Assembly: GCA_045614925.1 (NCBI GenBank)
Contig: JAZLDV010000123.1
Location: 1 to 27,743, forward strand
Reading direction: 5' to 3'
DNA length: 27,743 bases
Origin: JAZLDV01 sp045614925
Lineage (GTDB): Bacteria > Bacillota_I > Bacilli_A > Erysipelotrichales > Coprobacillaceae
The first letter of the stretch is position 1. The number at the start of each line of letters is the position of its first letter. A program made the position numbers and the translations under genes. Below are positions 1 to 7,743 of this stretch, one piece after another. A model generated the notes under the pieces. The model was not told the origin of the DNA. It made no database searches and worked only from the letters and a program-made list of their open reading frames with translations.

Positions 1-82
1 TGTCAGATCTCTCTGACTCTCTTATTCTTATTGACGTGTTATTGTTCAGTTTTCAATGTTCCTGCCACCCGTTTCGTCGAGT
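1..82 (-). other. leader of a probable rRNA operon running off the left edge
   Basis: Read on the minus strand, this stretch follows a strong promoter and carries a boxA-like element (GAACATTGAAAACTGAAC, about 43-60). Such elements are typical of rRNA leaders and spacers in Firmicutes. A small inverted repeat, GTCAGA-tctc-TCTGAC, lies at 2-17. No 16S sequence is present, so the call rests on promoter strength, the boxA-like motif and the origin-proximal setting. The alternative is a leader of another stable RNA or of an unrelated gene. Confidence 0.55.
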
Positions 83-90
83 GCTCAGTT

Positions 91-119
91 ATAATATCAC
101 ACCATCTTCCTCTTGTAAA
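91..119 (-). promoter_or_regulatory. strong sigma-A promoter, probably rRNA
   Basis: On the minus strand the -35 is TTTACA (114-119), the spacer is exactly 17 nt and the -10 is TATTAT (91-96). It points away from rsmG toward the left edge, into the boxA-like leader. Confidence 0.7.
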
Positions 120-169
120 GTCTTTTTTACAATTTTTTTAACTTTTTTTCTTTTCCTTTTTAGTATACT

Positions 170-214
170 CTTAAAAAAGAAAAATATGCAACAACTTTAA
201 GTCGTTACATATTT
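170..214 (-). terminator. terminator after rsmG
   Basis: The arms at 182-197 and 199-214 pair over 16 positions with two G-U wobbles in the minus-strand RNA. A T-rich tail (TTCTTTTTT) follows. The rsmG stop codon lies at the base of the stem, so the mnmG-rsmG transcript ends here, just before the rRNA-type promoter. Confidence 0.7.
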
Positions 215-917
215 ATAATGGTTTCTTTTTAATTTGTGAAAATTGTCTTGGATACTTTGATGGTGTACTTTTCTTTTTCTTAATATACATATTACATCTA
301 TGATCATTTTCATCAGTCAATGTAAAATCTTCTTCTTTATATAGTTCTCCACCTAATGTTGCAATTCCTTTTTTAGCTTCTTCATATTCTTCTTTTGCTT
401 TTAATCCTTTTAATGTAATAAAGTCTCCTCCAACTTTTACTAAAGGTAAACATAATTCATCAAGAATATTTAATCTCGCTACTGCTCTAGCTGTTACAAT
501 ATCAAAACTTTCTCTATGTTTGATTGCATATTCTTCTGCTCTTGCAGAGATTGCTTCTACATGATCCAATTCTAACTGATGTGTTAATTCTTTTAAGAAT
601 GTAATTCTTTTTGTTAGTGAATCTACAATTGTTATTTTTAAATTTGGATAAACAATTTTTAATGGAATAGATGGGAATCCTGCTCCTGCTCCAATATCAC
701 ATAAAGACTGATTATCTAATTTATAATCAAACGATATAGTTAATGAATCATAAAAATGTTTTAAATAAACACCTTCTTCATCAGTAATTGCTGTTAGATT
801 CATTTTTTCATTCCATTCAACTAACAACTCAAAATATCTTCTAAATTGAGCTATCTGTTTATCAGATAACTCAATTCCTTTTTCTTTTAATGCTTGTATA
901 AATTGTTCCTGGTTCAT
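213..917 (-). CDS. rsmG: 16S rRNA (guanine527-N7)-methyltransferase RsmG
   Basis: RsmG (GidB) methylates G527 of 16S rRNA in the cytoplasm using S-adenosylmethionine. The 234-residue product has the usual family length. It shows the Rossmann SAM motif DIGAGAGFPSIPLK near residues 74-87, the acidic strand end IVDSLTKR near 97-104, and ARAVA near 142-146, which is typical of this family. Start ATG at 917 has an upstream GAGG. The C-terminus is a lysine-rich tail. It lies 10 bp downstream of mnmG, the classic origin-proximal gidA-gidB pair, and shares its promoter and the terminator at 170-214. The assignment is secure from motifs and context. Confidence 0.96.
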   Translation of the reverse strand: MNQEQFIQALKEKGIELSDKQIAQFRRYFELLVEWNEKMNLTAITDEEGVYLKHFYDSLTISFDYKLDNQSLCDIGAGAGFPSIPLKIVYPNLKITIVDSLTKRITFLKELTHQLELDHVEAISARAEEYAIKHRESFDIVTARAVARLNILDELCLPLVKVGGDFITLKGLKAKEEYEEAKKGIATLGGELYKEEDFTLTDENDHRCNMYIKKKKSTPSKYPRQFSQIKKKPL

Positions 918-927
918 AGTATTCCTC

Positions 928-2781
928 TTAATAATTTTGTTTTAAATGAATTAATAATACTGAAATATCAGCTGGATTAATACCTGAAATTCTAGAAGCT
1001 TGCGCTATAGAAATAGGTCTAATCTGAGATAACTTTTGTTTCGCTTCTAGACTTAAATTTAATACATCATCATAATTTAAATCTGATGGAATTTGTTTTT
1101 CTTCCATTTTTTTCGTTTTTTCTACTTGTCTTAATGTTTTTTCAATATAACCTTTATATTTAATTAAGATAGTGACTCTTTTTTCTTCTTCTAATGTTAA
1201 TGAAGTTTCACCAATATAAGGTTTAATCTTTTGATAATCCATTTCTGGTCTTTGTAATAATGTTTTTGCACTAATACCTTCAGTTAAACGAGATGATCCT
1301 AAAGACTCTAACACATCATTAATTTCATGTTTAGGTGTAAAACGAATAGTCTCTAATCTTTCAATTTCATTTGCAATATTATCCATTTTATTTAAATAAG
1401 CCTGATATGCTTCTTCACTTACTAAATGAGCGTCATACCCATGTTTTCTAAGTCTTTCATCTGCATTATCATGTCTTAATAATAATCTATATTCTGCTCT
1501 TGATGTTAACATACGATAAGGTTCTTCAGTTCCTTTTGTAACTAAATCATCAATCATAACACCAATATAAGCTTCATCTCTTTTTAAAATTAATGGTGGT
1601 TCGTTATTTAATAGTTTTGTTGCATTAATACCTGCAATCAATCCTTGAGCTGCTGCTTCTTCATAACCACTTGTCCCATTAATCTGACCTGCAGTAAATA
1701 AATTTTTAATTACTTTTGTTTCTAATGATGGCCATAACTGTAAAGGATCAATTGCATCATATTCAATTGCATATGCATATTTTAATATAACGCAGTTTTC
1801 TAATCCTGGGATTGTTCTGATCATCATTTCTTGTATATCATGTGGCATAGATGTAGAGAACCCTTGAACATAAATTGTATTCATTTCTTTTGATTCAGGT
1901 TCTAAGAAAATCTGATGCTGAGGTTTATCAGAAAATTTAACAATCTTATCTTCAATAGAAGGACAATATCTTGGACCTATTCCTTTAACTATACCTGAAT
2001 ACATACTACATTTTGATAAGTTTTCTTTAATAATTGTATGAGTTGTTTCATTTGTATATGTTAAATAACATGGTGTCTGTTCCTCTATTGGAATATATTC
2101 TGTTGTTTCATAACTAAATGCTAATTCATCATCAGTTCCAGGCTGAACTTGTGTTTTCGAATAATCTACACTATTAATTTCTACTCTTGGTGGAGTTCCT
2201 GTTTTTAATCTTTGAATTCTAAATCCTAAATCTCTTAATTTATCAGATAAGAATAATGAAGGTTCTTCATTGTCTGGACCACTTACAGTTTTAGTTGCAC
2301 CAACTAAAATTTCTGCTTTTAAATATGTTCCAGTTGTTAAAATAACAGTTTTTCCTTCATATACACTTCCATCCGCTAAAATAACACCACCTACAGTATC
2401 ATCTTGAATAATAAGATCTTCTACCATACCTTCAACAATATCAAGATTTTCCTGTTCTTTTAAAACTTTTTGCATATATCTAGGATATGCTTTTTTATCT
2501 GCTTGTGCACGTAAAGATTGAACTCCTGGTCCTTTAGCAGTATTTAACATTTTTAATTGAAGATATGTCGCATCAGAAGTTTTACCCATTTGTCCACCTA
2601 AAGCATCTACTTCTCTTACAATAATCCCTTTAGCAGGACCACCAATAGAAGTATTACAAGGTAAAGACCCAACATTATCAAAATTAGAAGTTACTAATAA
2701 AGTTTTTTTACCAATTCTTGCTGGTGCTAAACACGCTTCAATACCTGCATGTCCTCCTCCAACAACAATAACATCATACAT
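928..2781 (-). CDS. mnmG: tRNA uridine-5-carboxymethylaminomethyl synthesis enzyme MnmG
   Basis: MnmG (GidA) works with the GTPase MnmE to build the cmnm5 modification at the wobble uridine of certain tRNAs, using FAD and methylenetetrahydrofolate. The FAD-binding glycine motif GGGHAG is at residues 8-13, the conserved Cys in PCNTSIGGPAKG at about 42, and the catalytic-region YCPSIEDK follows in mid-protein. The length, 617 residues from the ATG at 2781, is normal. A GTG at 2790 is in frame, but it falls inside the Shine-Dalgarno sequence GAGAGGTG, so the ATG six bases further on is preferred. It is first gene of the mnmG-rsmG operon, with a promoter at 2807-2835. MnmE is not in the window. 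Confidence 0.97.
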   Translation of the reverse strand: MYDVIVVGGGHAGIEACLAPARIGKKTLLVTSNFDNVGSLPCNTSIGGPAKGIIVREVDALGGQMGKTSDATYLQLKMLNTAKGPGVQSLRAQADKKAYPRYMQKVLKEQENLDIVEGMVEDLIIQDDTVGGVILADGSVYEGKTVILTTGTYLKAEILVGATKTVSGPDNEEPSLFLSDKLRDLGFRIQRLKTGTPPRVEINSVDYSKTQVQPGTDDELAFSYETTEYIPIEEQTPCYLTYTNETTHTIIKENLSKCSMYSGIVKGIGPRYCPSIEDKIVKFSDKPQHQIFLEPESKEMNTIYVQGFSTSMPHDIQEMMIRTIPGLENCVILKYAYAIEYDAIDPLQLWPSLETKVIKNLFTAGQINGTSGYEEAAAQGLIAGINATKLLNNEPPLILKRDEAYIGVMIDDLVTKGTEEPYRMLTSRAEYRLLLRHDNADERLRKHGYDAHLVSEEAYQAYLNKMDNIANEIERLETIRFTPKHEINDVLESLGSSRLTEGISAKTLLQRPEMDYQKIKPYIGETSLTLEEEKRVTILIKYKGYIEKTLRQVEKTKKMEEKQIPSDLNYDDVLNLSLEAKQKLSQIRPISIAQASRISGINPADISVLLIHLKQNY

Positions 2782-2806
2782 ATAAAACACCTCTCTTCGC
2801 CTTCCT

Positions 2807-2835
2807 ATATTAGCATAATTTTTTTATATATTCAA
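2807..2835 (-). promoter_or_regulatory. promoter of mnmG-rsmG
   Basis: The minus-strand -35 is TTGAAT (2830-2835), the spacer 17 nt and the -10 TAATAT (2807-2812). The start site would be about 25 nt upstream of the mnmG ATG. Confidence 0.6.
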
Positions 2836-2876
2836 TTTAATATTGAAGCATATAATAAATCAAAAGAATATAAAAA

Positions 2877-2885
2877 TGATATAAT
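2877..2885 (+). promoter_or_regulatory. extended -10 promoter of the CoA-binding gene
   Basis: TGaTATAAT at 2877-2885 is an ideal extended -10. No good -35 is visible. The transcript would start about 13 nt before a strong ribosome-binding site (AGGGAGG, 2891-2897). The promoter is divergent from and close to that of mnmG. Confidence 0.55.
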
Positions 2886-2904
2886 ACTTTAGGGAGGATT
2901 TGTT

Positions 2905-3291
2905 ATGAATTTACAAAAATTATTAGATGATAATAAGAATATTGCAGTAATCGGTGTAAGCGAAGATAAAGAAAAATATGGATATAAAATATTTAAAGCT
3001 CTTTTAAATCATCAATATAATGTCTATGGTATATCTCATAAATATACATCTATAGATAATATCAAAGTTTATTCTTCTTTATATGAAATTAATGAACCTA
3101 TTGATATTGTTATCTTTGTAGTTAATAAACAAGCTGCATATTCTTATGTTGACCAAATGAAAAAATTAAATATAAATATTGCATGGATGCAACCTAATAC
3201 TTATGATGAAGAGTTATTATCTTATATGGATACATTAACAATTATTAAAGATTGTATCTTAATACAGCTAGAAAATAAAAAAACCAGTTAA
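2905..3291 (+). CDS. small CoA-binding domain protein
   Basis: This 128-residue protein is a single Rossmann-like CoA-binding domain (CoA_binding_2, YccU type). The N-terminal IAVIGVSEDKEKYGYKI matches the nucleotide-binding loop of the family, where a conserved pattern of V-G-x-S is followed by K-x-G. Further along are PIDIVIFVVN and a tail IKDCIL. Proteins of this type bind CoA or acyl-CoA, but their physiological role is largely unknown. The gene is monocistronic, with its own extended -10 promoter, a perfect Shine-Dalgarno AGGGAGG and a terminator into which the stop codon is built. It is the only rightward gene among leftward neighbours in the left half of the window. Confidence 0.8.
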   Translation: MNLQKLLDDNKNIAVIGVSEDKEKYGYKIFKALLNHQYNVYGISHKYTSIDNIKVYSSLYEINEPIDIVIFVVNKQAAYSYVDQMKKLNINIAWMQPNTYDEELLSYMDTLTIIKDCILIQLENKKTS

Positions 3292-3303
3292 AACTGGTTT
3301 TTT
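3278..3303. terminator. bidirectional terminator between converging genes
   Basis: AAACCAGTT (3281-3289) and AACTGGTTT (3292-3300) form a tight hairpin, with A-runs on one side and T-runs on the other. It can serve both the CoA-binding gene, whose stop codon lies in it, and the TasA-like gene arriving from the right. Confidence 0.8.
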
Positions 3304-3321
3304 ATTATTTTCTATTTAATT

Positions 3322-4470
3322 TTAGTAAGCGAAGAAAGTAACACCTTCATCAGCATATTGTGCCCAGTTAGCGCTTGTTAATTTTTCTCCATTTACTGTT
3401 ACATTATTATACATAACTTGAATAGTTAATGCTCCTGAGTTATTTACAATTAATTTTTCTCCAGCAGGAACAGTAATATCACAATCTTGTAAAACAATTG
3501 TATTTTCTGCATCTAAAACGATTTGACCATTTAATTCAACTTCATCAAAAGTGATTTGTAAAACTGTTTTGTCAGCAATAATATTTCCGTTAATTGTTTT
3601 ATCTGCGAATGATACTGTTTCATAAGCTCCAGCTTCTGCAAAGTTTTCACTTAATACAATATTTTCAGCAGGAGTTACTACATTTTCAGGATTTGGTTTT
3701 TCTGGGAAAACAGCATTTTCATCATAGTTTTGATCAAATGAATCTTTTTCATTTACCCAGTTGTATTGTGTAGCAATAACATTAATTCCTAAATCAATTG
3801 TTGGTTTTAATTCACCATAGTTAGCTTCATTACCTACAGTTGTTGGCATGAATAATACTAATGTACAATAGTATTCTTCATTTGGTTCTAACCATTGCCA
3901 TGAATCTAATGCTAAAGGATTAGTTCCATCTGGTAAAGCAACACCAGCTTGATGAGCTGTAGATAATTTATCTGACCATACAGCAGGTGCATATGGTGGG
4001 TTGATACATGCCATATCTCTATTAGTTAATGGTGTGAATCCCCAAGTAGCTGAGTTATTGCAGTAAGCTTGGATATAATCAGATAAAGTGAATAATTCTC
4101 CAGCTACGTTAATTCCAGCTTTTTCATCAATAATATCAACATTCATTTGATATTCTAATGCTAAAGTTCCTTTGTTTACAAATTTGAAGTAAGCTACTTC
4201 AGCATATCCAGGTTCCCATAAAGCATTTTGGTTAAATACTGGATCAGTTTCATTTAAAACTTTCCATTTGTCGTCAGCGATTTTTCCGTCAACAACATCT
4301 TCTTGAGTTGCATAGTAAACTTCGATGTCTAAGTTACCAGCTTGAATTTTATTAATTGCGCTAGTAGCAGAATCAGTAAACCAAGCAAAAGTTGTTCCTA
4401 CTAACATAGCGCAGCATAATAATAATGATAATACGCTAGTTAATAATGATTTTCTTGTTTTATTCATCAT
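3322..4470 (-). CDS. exported protein with SipW/TasA-type signal peptide
   Basis: The 382-residue product starts with KTRKSLLTS, a hydrophobic core, then GTTFAWFTDSATSAIN and IQAGNLDIEVY (to about residue 51). That layout is diagnostic of the TasA/CalY (camelysin) family, whose signal peptides are cut by the SipW-type signal peptidase. The central part (about 60-270) is compatible with the TasA-like beta-sandwich. The last 90 residues (after about 290) look like short beta-helix-like repeats (INGNII, LNGQIVL, VNGEKL) and may be a separate add-on domain. The family forms extracellular fibres or matrix in Bacillus; that role here is inference. The start has GGGAGG five bases upstream; a second ATG at 4467 is possible. 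Transcription is from a near-consensus promoter at 4514-4542. No SipW or TapA partner is present. Confidence 0.72.
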   Translation of the reverse strand: MMNKTRKSLLTSVLSLLLCCAMLVGTTFAWFTDSATSAINKIQAGNLDIEVYYATQEDVVDGKIADDKWKVLNETDPVFNQNALWEPGYAEVAYFKFVNKGTLALEYQMNVDIIDEKAGINVAGELFTLSDYIQAYCNNSATWGFTPLTNRDMACINPPYAPAVWSDKLSTAHQAGVALPDGTNPLALDSWQWLEPNEEYYCTLVLFMPTTVGNEANYGELKPTIDLGINVIATQYNWVNEKDSFDQNYDENAVFPEKPNPENVVTPAENIVLSENFAEAGAYETVSFADKTINGNIIADKTVLQITFDEVELNGQIVLDAENTIVLQDCDITVPAGEKLIVNNSGALTIQVMYNNVTVNGEKLTSANWAQYADEGVTFFAY

Positions 4471-4513
4471 AATTTCCTCCCTTTCATAATTTTTGATAAA
4501 TTGAACATCTTTA

Positions 4514-4542
4514 ATTGTATGCCTTTTACCAAAATATGTCAA
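4514..4542 (-). promoter_or_regulatory. promoter of the TasA-like gene
   Basis: The minus-strand -35 is a perfect TTGACA (4537-4542), the spacer 17 nt and the -10 TACAAT (4514-4519). This is among the strongest-looking promoters in the window and predicts an abundant product. Confidence 0.8.
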
Positions 4543-4640
4543 GACACTGCAAAAAAAATATCGATTTTTCACATTTATTATAACGACTTTTGTCTATTTC
4601 CAAAATTTTATTATCACAAATAATAAAAGAAAAGAGTATA

Positions 4641-4664
4641 AAAAAAAGATAGTCATCGACTATC
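4641..4664 (-). terminator. terminator after the yabE-type gene
   Basis: GATAGTC (4648-4654) and GACTATC (4658-4664) form a 7-bp perfect stem with a 3-nt loop. The minus-strand RNA then has a run of seven U. The TAG stop codon of the gene lies inside the stem. Confidence 0.8.
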
Positions 4665-5598
4665 TCCAAAAACTTGCTCTACCACTACCTACAGAAACAA
4701 TTTCATATCTTGCGTTATAAGAAGTAGGACCTGTAAAATAAGTTCTTCCTCCTCTTTCACTTCCTTTAAAGATATCAATTTTATTTCCTCTAATAGCTCC
4801 TCCTCTATCTACAACAATACCATAAATAGTAGAAGGTAAATTTAAATTATGATTTGTAATTTTGATAACTGTTCCAAAAGGAATAGATCTATCAGCAGCT
4901 AAACAATAATACTTTTTACCATTATAAGTTAAGAATGGTGTATCTGTATTATTAACACCGTTTTTTGCAGATAATTTAACACCTGAAGCAGAAGATCCTC
5001 CACATCCTGTACAATCTCCACCAAAAGTAGTTAATCTACCACTGAATGTTGTTCCTTTTTCAACACCACCGTATTTAATGATTTCTGGAACCATTTCTTT
5101 AATAATTTTTTCTTTTACTACAGTTCTAGAAATTTCTTTCCCGTTAGAATAATTAACTAAGTAAGTTCTTTCAACTTTTCCATTTTTACCTTCTTGAGTT
5201 ACAGTTTTAGTCCAAGTTCCAGAACCTGTCTTTTTAGTTGTATATGGAATCTTTTCTACTTTAACTAACTCTTTTGATTCTAAACGAGTAATTTCAATTA
5301 AATCATTATCTTGTACAATATCAGTAATTTCTTTATTTATCTTATCATCTTTATTCAGATTTACATTCAATTCTTCTAATACATTTTCTACTGTATCCTG
5401 TTTTACAAGATAGCTTTTTGTTTCCTGAACACCATCTTTTAATTCAATGTCTACAGTTGGAATAAAGTCTACAATTGTGTTTACTGCACTTGCTGAAACA
5501 GTCGCAAACATAACCATACCATATACAACTAAAGCCGCTAATAAAGCTTTCGTACGACTATTTGTATTCTTTAATCCATTTTTAATTTTGTTTAACAT
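4660..5598 (-). CDS. yabE: YabE-like cell-wall protein (DUF348, G5 and 3D domains)
   Basis: The protein is 312 residues from the ATG at 5598 (AAGGAGG five bases upstream). A membrane-spanning or signal segment at about 17-40 is followed by one DUF348-like domain (about 48-105), a G5 domain (about 106-178) and a C-terminal 3D domain (about 182-312). The 3D domain is named for three conserved aspartates, seen as D236 in AADRSIPFGT, D264 in VVDRGGAI and D275 in KIDIF. These domains occur in Rpf/Sps-like peptidoglycan hydrolases related to lytic transglycosylases, so a murein-cleaving role at the cell surface is likely. B. subtilis YabE is 437 residues with more DUF348 copies, so this is a compact version. 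It lies 10 bp behind tatD, as in Bacillus where yabD and yabE are neighbours. Confidence 0.85.
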   Translation of the reverse strand: MLNKIKNGLKNTNSRTKALLAALVVYGMVMFATVSASAVNTIVDFIPTVDIELKDGVQETKSYLVKQDTVENVLEELNVNLNKDDKINKEITDIVQDNDLIEITRLESKELVKVEKIPYTTKKTGSGTWTKTVTQEGKNGKVERTYLVNYSNGKEISRTVVKEKIIKEMVPEIIKYGGVEKGTTFSGRLTTFGGDCTGCGGSSASGVKLSAKNGVNNTDTPFLTYNGKKYYCLAADRSIPFGTVIKITNHNLNLPSTIYGIVVDRGGAIRGNKIDIFKGSERGGRTYFTGPTSYNARYEIVSVGSGRASFWR

Positions 5599-5608
5599 AA
5601 TTTCCTCC

Positions 5609-6367
5609 TTATTTAATCCCAAACATTCTTTTGGCATTAAATGCTGTGATTCTAGCAACGTCTTCTATCTCCATGTTTTTTAGCTTCGCTACTTCCTGGG
5701 CAATATACACAACATTTGCTGGCTCATTCAACTTTCCTCGAAATGGGTGAGGCGCTAAATAAGGACAGTCTGTTTCGATCATTAAATGATCAATACCAAT
5801 TTTTGTGGCAACCTCTTTCGGTACTTTTGCATTCTTAAATGTCACTGGTCCAGCAAGTGAGATCGCAAATCCCAATTCTACGTATCTTCTTGCCATATCA
5901 TATGAACCACTATAACAATGCATGATTCCACGGTGTGCTGATTCTTTTAAGATGTTATAAGTATCTTCATAAGCATCTCTTGCATGAATAACAATAGGCT
6001 TATCAAATCTCTTAGCCATCTCTATTTGTTTTATAAAGATGTCTTTTTGTTTATCCCTAGGAGCACTTTCCCAGTAATAATCTAGCCCAATTTCACCTAT
6101 CGCAACAGCACGAGGGTCTTGTATTAATTGTTCTATAATTTTTAAGTCTTCTTCAGTTGTATCCTTACAGTCATTAGGACTAATCCCTACTGCTGCATAA
6201 ATAAATGGATACTCATTTGCTATTTCTATTGCTTTTTTCGATGACTCCACATCATACCCTACAACAACCATATGTGAGACATTATGATTTAATGCATTTA
6301 AAATATAACTATCTCTTTGTTCATACAATTGTTCGCTATTTAAATGTGTATGTGTATTAAAGTACAT
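5609..6367 (-). CDS. tatD: TatD family metal-dependent deoxyribonuclease
   Basis: This 252-residue TIM-barrel hydrolase belongs to the TatD (YabD/YcfH) family of Mg-dependent 3'-5' exonucleases. The metal ligands are visible: THTH at residues 4-7, GEIGLD at 91-96, VIHARDA, MHCYSG and ETDCPYL near the C-terminus. Start ATG at 6367 is chosen because the family begins with a short strand ending in xTHxH. Any longer frame would extend into the promoter, whose -10 lies only 18-23 bases upstream. The expected leader is therefore very short, with GGGTGG as ribosome-binding site. In Bacillus metS precedes yabD; here it is absent. It is co-transcribed with the yabE-type gene. Confidence 0.93.
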   Translation of the reverse strand: MYFNTHTHLNSEQLYEQRDSYILNALNHNVSHMVVVGYDVESSKKAIEIANEYPFIYAAVGISPNDCKDTTEEDLKIIEQLIQDPRAVAIGEIGLDYYWESAPRDKQKDIFIKQIEMAKRFDKPIVIHARDAYEDTYNILKESAHRGIMHCYSGSYDMARRYVELGFAISLAGPVTFKNAKVPKEVATKIGIDHLMIETDCPYLAPHPFRGKLNEPANVVYIAQEVAKLKNMEIEDVARITAFNAKRMFGIK

Positions 6368-6384
6368 ATCTACCACCCACGGGC

Positions 6385-6413
6385 ATAATAGCAAAAAAAT
6401 ATATTTTTGTCAA
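6385..6413 (-). promoter_or_regulatory. promoter of tatD-yabE
   Basis: The minus-strand -35 is TTGACA (6408-6413), the spacer 17 nt and the -10 TATTAT (6385-6390). The predicted transcript starts about 10-12 nt before the tatD ATG, so the leader barely holds a ribosome-binding site. Confidence 0.75.
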
Positions 6414-6573
6414 ATTTCTAAACACACTTTTTTAAAAAATATTGATTAAAAGCCATATTTTGCATTTAAACATATCAAAAATTTGTATTTTTGACAAATT
6501 AACATATTTTTCATTTACTATTTTTATGAACTCTTTCTCATATTTTTATACATATTTTATATAAATTTGCACA

Positions 6574-6612
6574 AAAAAATAGAAAATAGCCTCACTATTT
6601 TCTATTTTTATT
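6574..6612. terminator. strong hairpin terminator between tatD and prs
   Basis: Perfect 14-bp arms at 6576-6589 (AAAATAGAAAATAG) and 6595-6608 enclose a 5-nt loop, with T-rich tails on both strands. The prs transcript already has its own terminator at 6731-6772, so this second hairpin implies another transcript between them or fail-safe termination. Confidence 0.7.
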
Positions 6613-6615
6613 TTA

Positions 6616-6693
6616 TTATTTTATATAATTATGTAGTTTATTTGAGTAATCTCTAATCATTTTCTTATACTTATTACTCTTATAAACATACAT
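6616..6693 (-). CDS. possible 25-residue basic peptide
   Basis: On the minus strand an ATG at 6693 opens a 25-codon frame (MYVYKSNKYKKMIRDY and nine more residues) that ends in TAA at 6616. The peptide is rich in Lys and Tyr. The frame fills the space between the prs terminator and a second perfect terminator at 6574-6612, which starts four bases beyond its stop. There is no good Shine-Dalgarno (GAGCTGAA) and the upstream AT-rich stretch gives only weak -10 candidates. It could equally be a small non-coding RNA with its own terminator, or chance. The rest of 6414-6777 shows nothing further. Confidence 0.22.
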   Translation of the reverse strand: MYVYKSNKYKKMIRDYSNKLHNYIK

Positions 6694-6728
6694 TTCAGCT
6701 CGTTATATTTTATAAAAATCACATAATA

Positions 6729-6774
6729 TAAAAATAGGATCTATCGATATCACATCGATAAAATCCTATTTTAA
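6729..6774 (-). terminator. terminator after prs
   Basis: A long hairpin spans 6731-6772: AAAATAGGAT pairs with ATCCTATTTT and the inner TATCGAT with ATCGATA, separated by one mismatch. A T-run follows on the minus strand. It starts six bases after the prs stop codon. Confidence 0.85.
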
Positions 6775-6777
6775 TTC

Positions 6778-7737
6778 TTATTGAACGTTATAATTATATC
6801 TATTAAATACAATGCTTACAGGTAAATCATTTACGATACTTTCAATAGTATGTCCTAATAAATCAGCAACAGTTACTTCAACTAATTTGTCGAATTTTTT
6901 GCTTTCAGGAATATTAATTGTATCAGTAACAACAACTTCTTTAGCTTGGCTATTGCTTAATCTTTCAATTGCAGGTCCTGATAATACACCATGTGTACAT
7001 GCGATATAAACATCTTTAGCACCTTTTTCTTTTAATACGTTAATACCAGCAACAATAGTTCCTCCAGTATCAATCATATCGTCTACGATAATACAGTTTT
7101 TACCTTCAACATCCCCAATGATTCCCATAACTTCTGCAACATTTGGTTTTGGTCTTCTTTTATCAATGATTGCTAATGGACAATCTAATGCGATAGACAT
7201 TTTTCTTGCACGAGTAGCCCCACCATGGTCTGGTGAAACGATACATAAATCTTCGATATTTTTTTCATCGAAATATTTGCAGATTAAAGGTAATGCTTCC
7301 ATTTCATCTACTGGAATATCAAAGAATCCTTGAATTTGTCTAGCATGTAAATCTACAGTAATAACTCTGTCTACACCAGCTACTGTTAATAAATCAGCAA
7401 CTAATTTAGCAGTAATTGGTTGTCTAGCTTTTGCTTTTCTATCTTGTCTTGCATAACCAAAATATGGAATCACTGCAGTGATTTCTTTAGCAGATGCTCT
7501 TTTTAAAGCATCAGTCATAACTAAGATTTCCATTAAGTTTTCAGTCACTGGATTAGATGTAGATTGAATGATAAATACATGTTTTCCTCTCACTGATTCT
7601 TCAATTTCAACTAAGATTTCTCCATCAGCAAAGTGATGAACTTTACTTTTTGCTACAGTTGTTCCTACAACTTCAGCAACAGAATGTGCTAACTCCTGGC
7701 TTGATGATAAAGCGAATATTGCAAAATTGTTTTTCAT
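6778..7737 (-). CDS. prs: ribose-phosphate pyrophosphokinase (PRPP synthetase)
   Basis: Prs makes phosphoribosyl pyrophosphate from ribose 5-phosphate and ATP, feeding purine, pyrimidine, NAD, His and Trp synthesis. The 319-residue length is standard for class I enzymes. Signatures seen are YFGYARQDRK at 92-101, the PRPP synthetase signature starting DLHARQIQGFF at 129-139, the flexible-loop region KRRPKPN near 193-199, and the ribose-5-phosphate loop VDDMIDTGGT at 218-227. The start ATG at 7737 is six bases after the glmU stop, and its ribosome-binding site (AGGGGAT) overlaps that stop codon, which indicates translational coupling. The glmU-prs pair is conserved in Firmicutes. Confidence 0.97.
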   Translation of the reverse strand: MKNNFAIFALSSSQELAHSVAEVVGTTVAKSKVHHFADGEILVEIEESVRGKHVFIIQSTSNPVTENLMEILVMTDALKRASAKEITAVIPYFGYARQDRKAKARQPITAKLVADLLTVAGVDRVITVDLHARQIQGFFDIPVDEMEALPLICKYFDEKNIEDLCIVSPDHGGATRARKMSIALDCPLAIIDKRRPKPNVAEVMGIIGDVEGKNCIIVDDMIDTGGTIVAGINVLKEKGAKDVYIACTHGVLSGPAIERLSNSQAKEVVVTDTINIPESKKFDKLVEVTVADLLGHTIESIVNDLPVSIVFNRYNYNVQ

Positions 7738-7743
7738 AATCCC

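Noticed and set aside
5447..5683. 78-codon plus-strand ORF across the yabE-tatD junction
   Set aside because: It is antisense to two well-supported genes, and the hydrophobic translation mirrors the yabE membrane segment.
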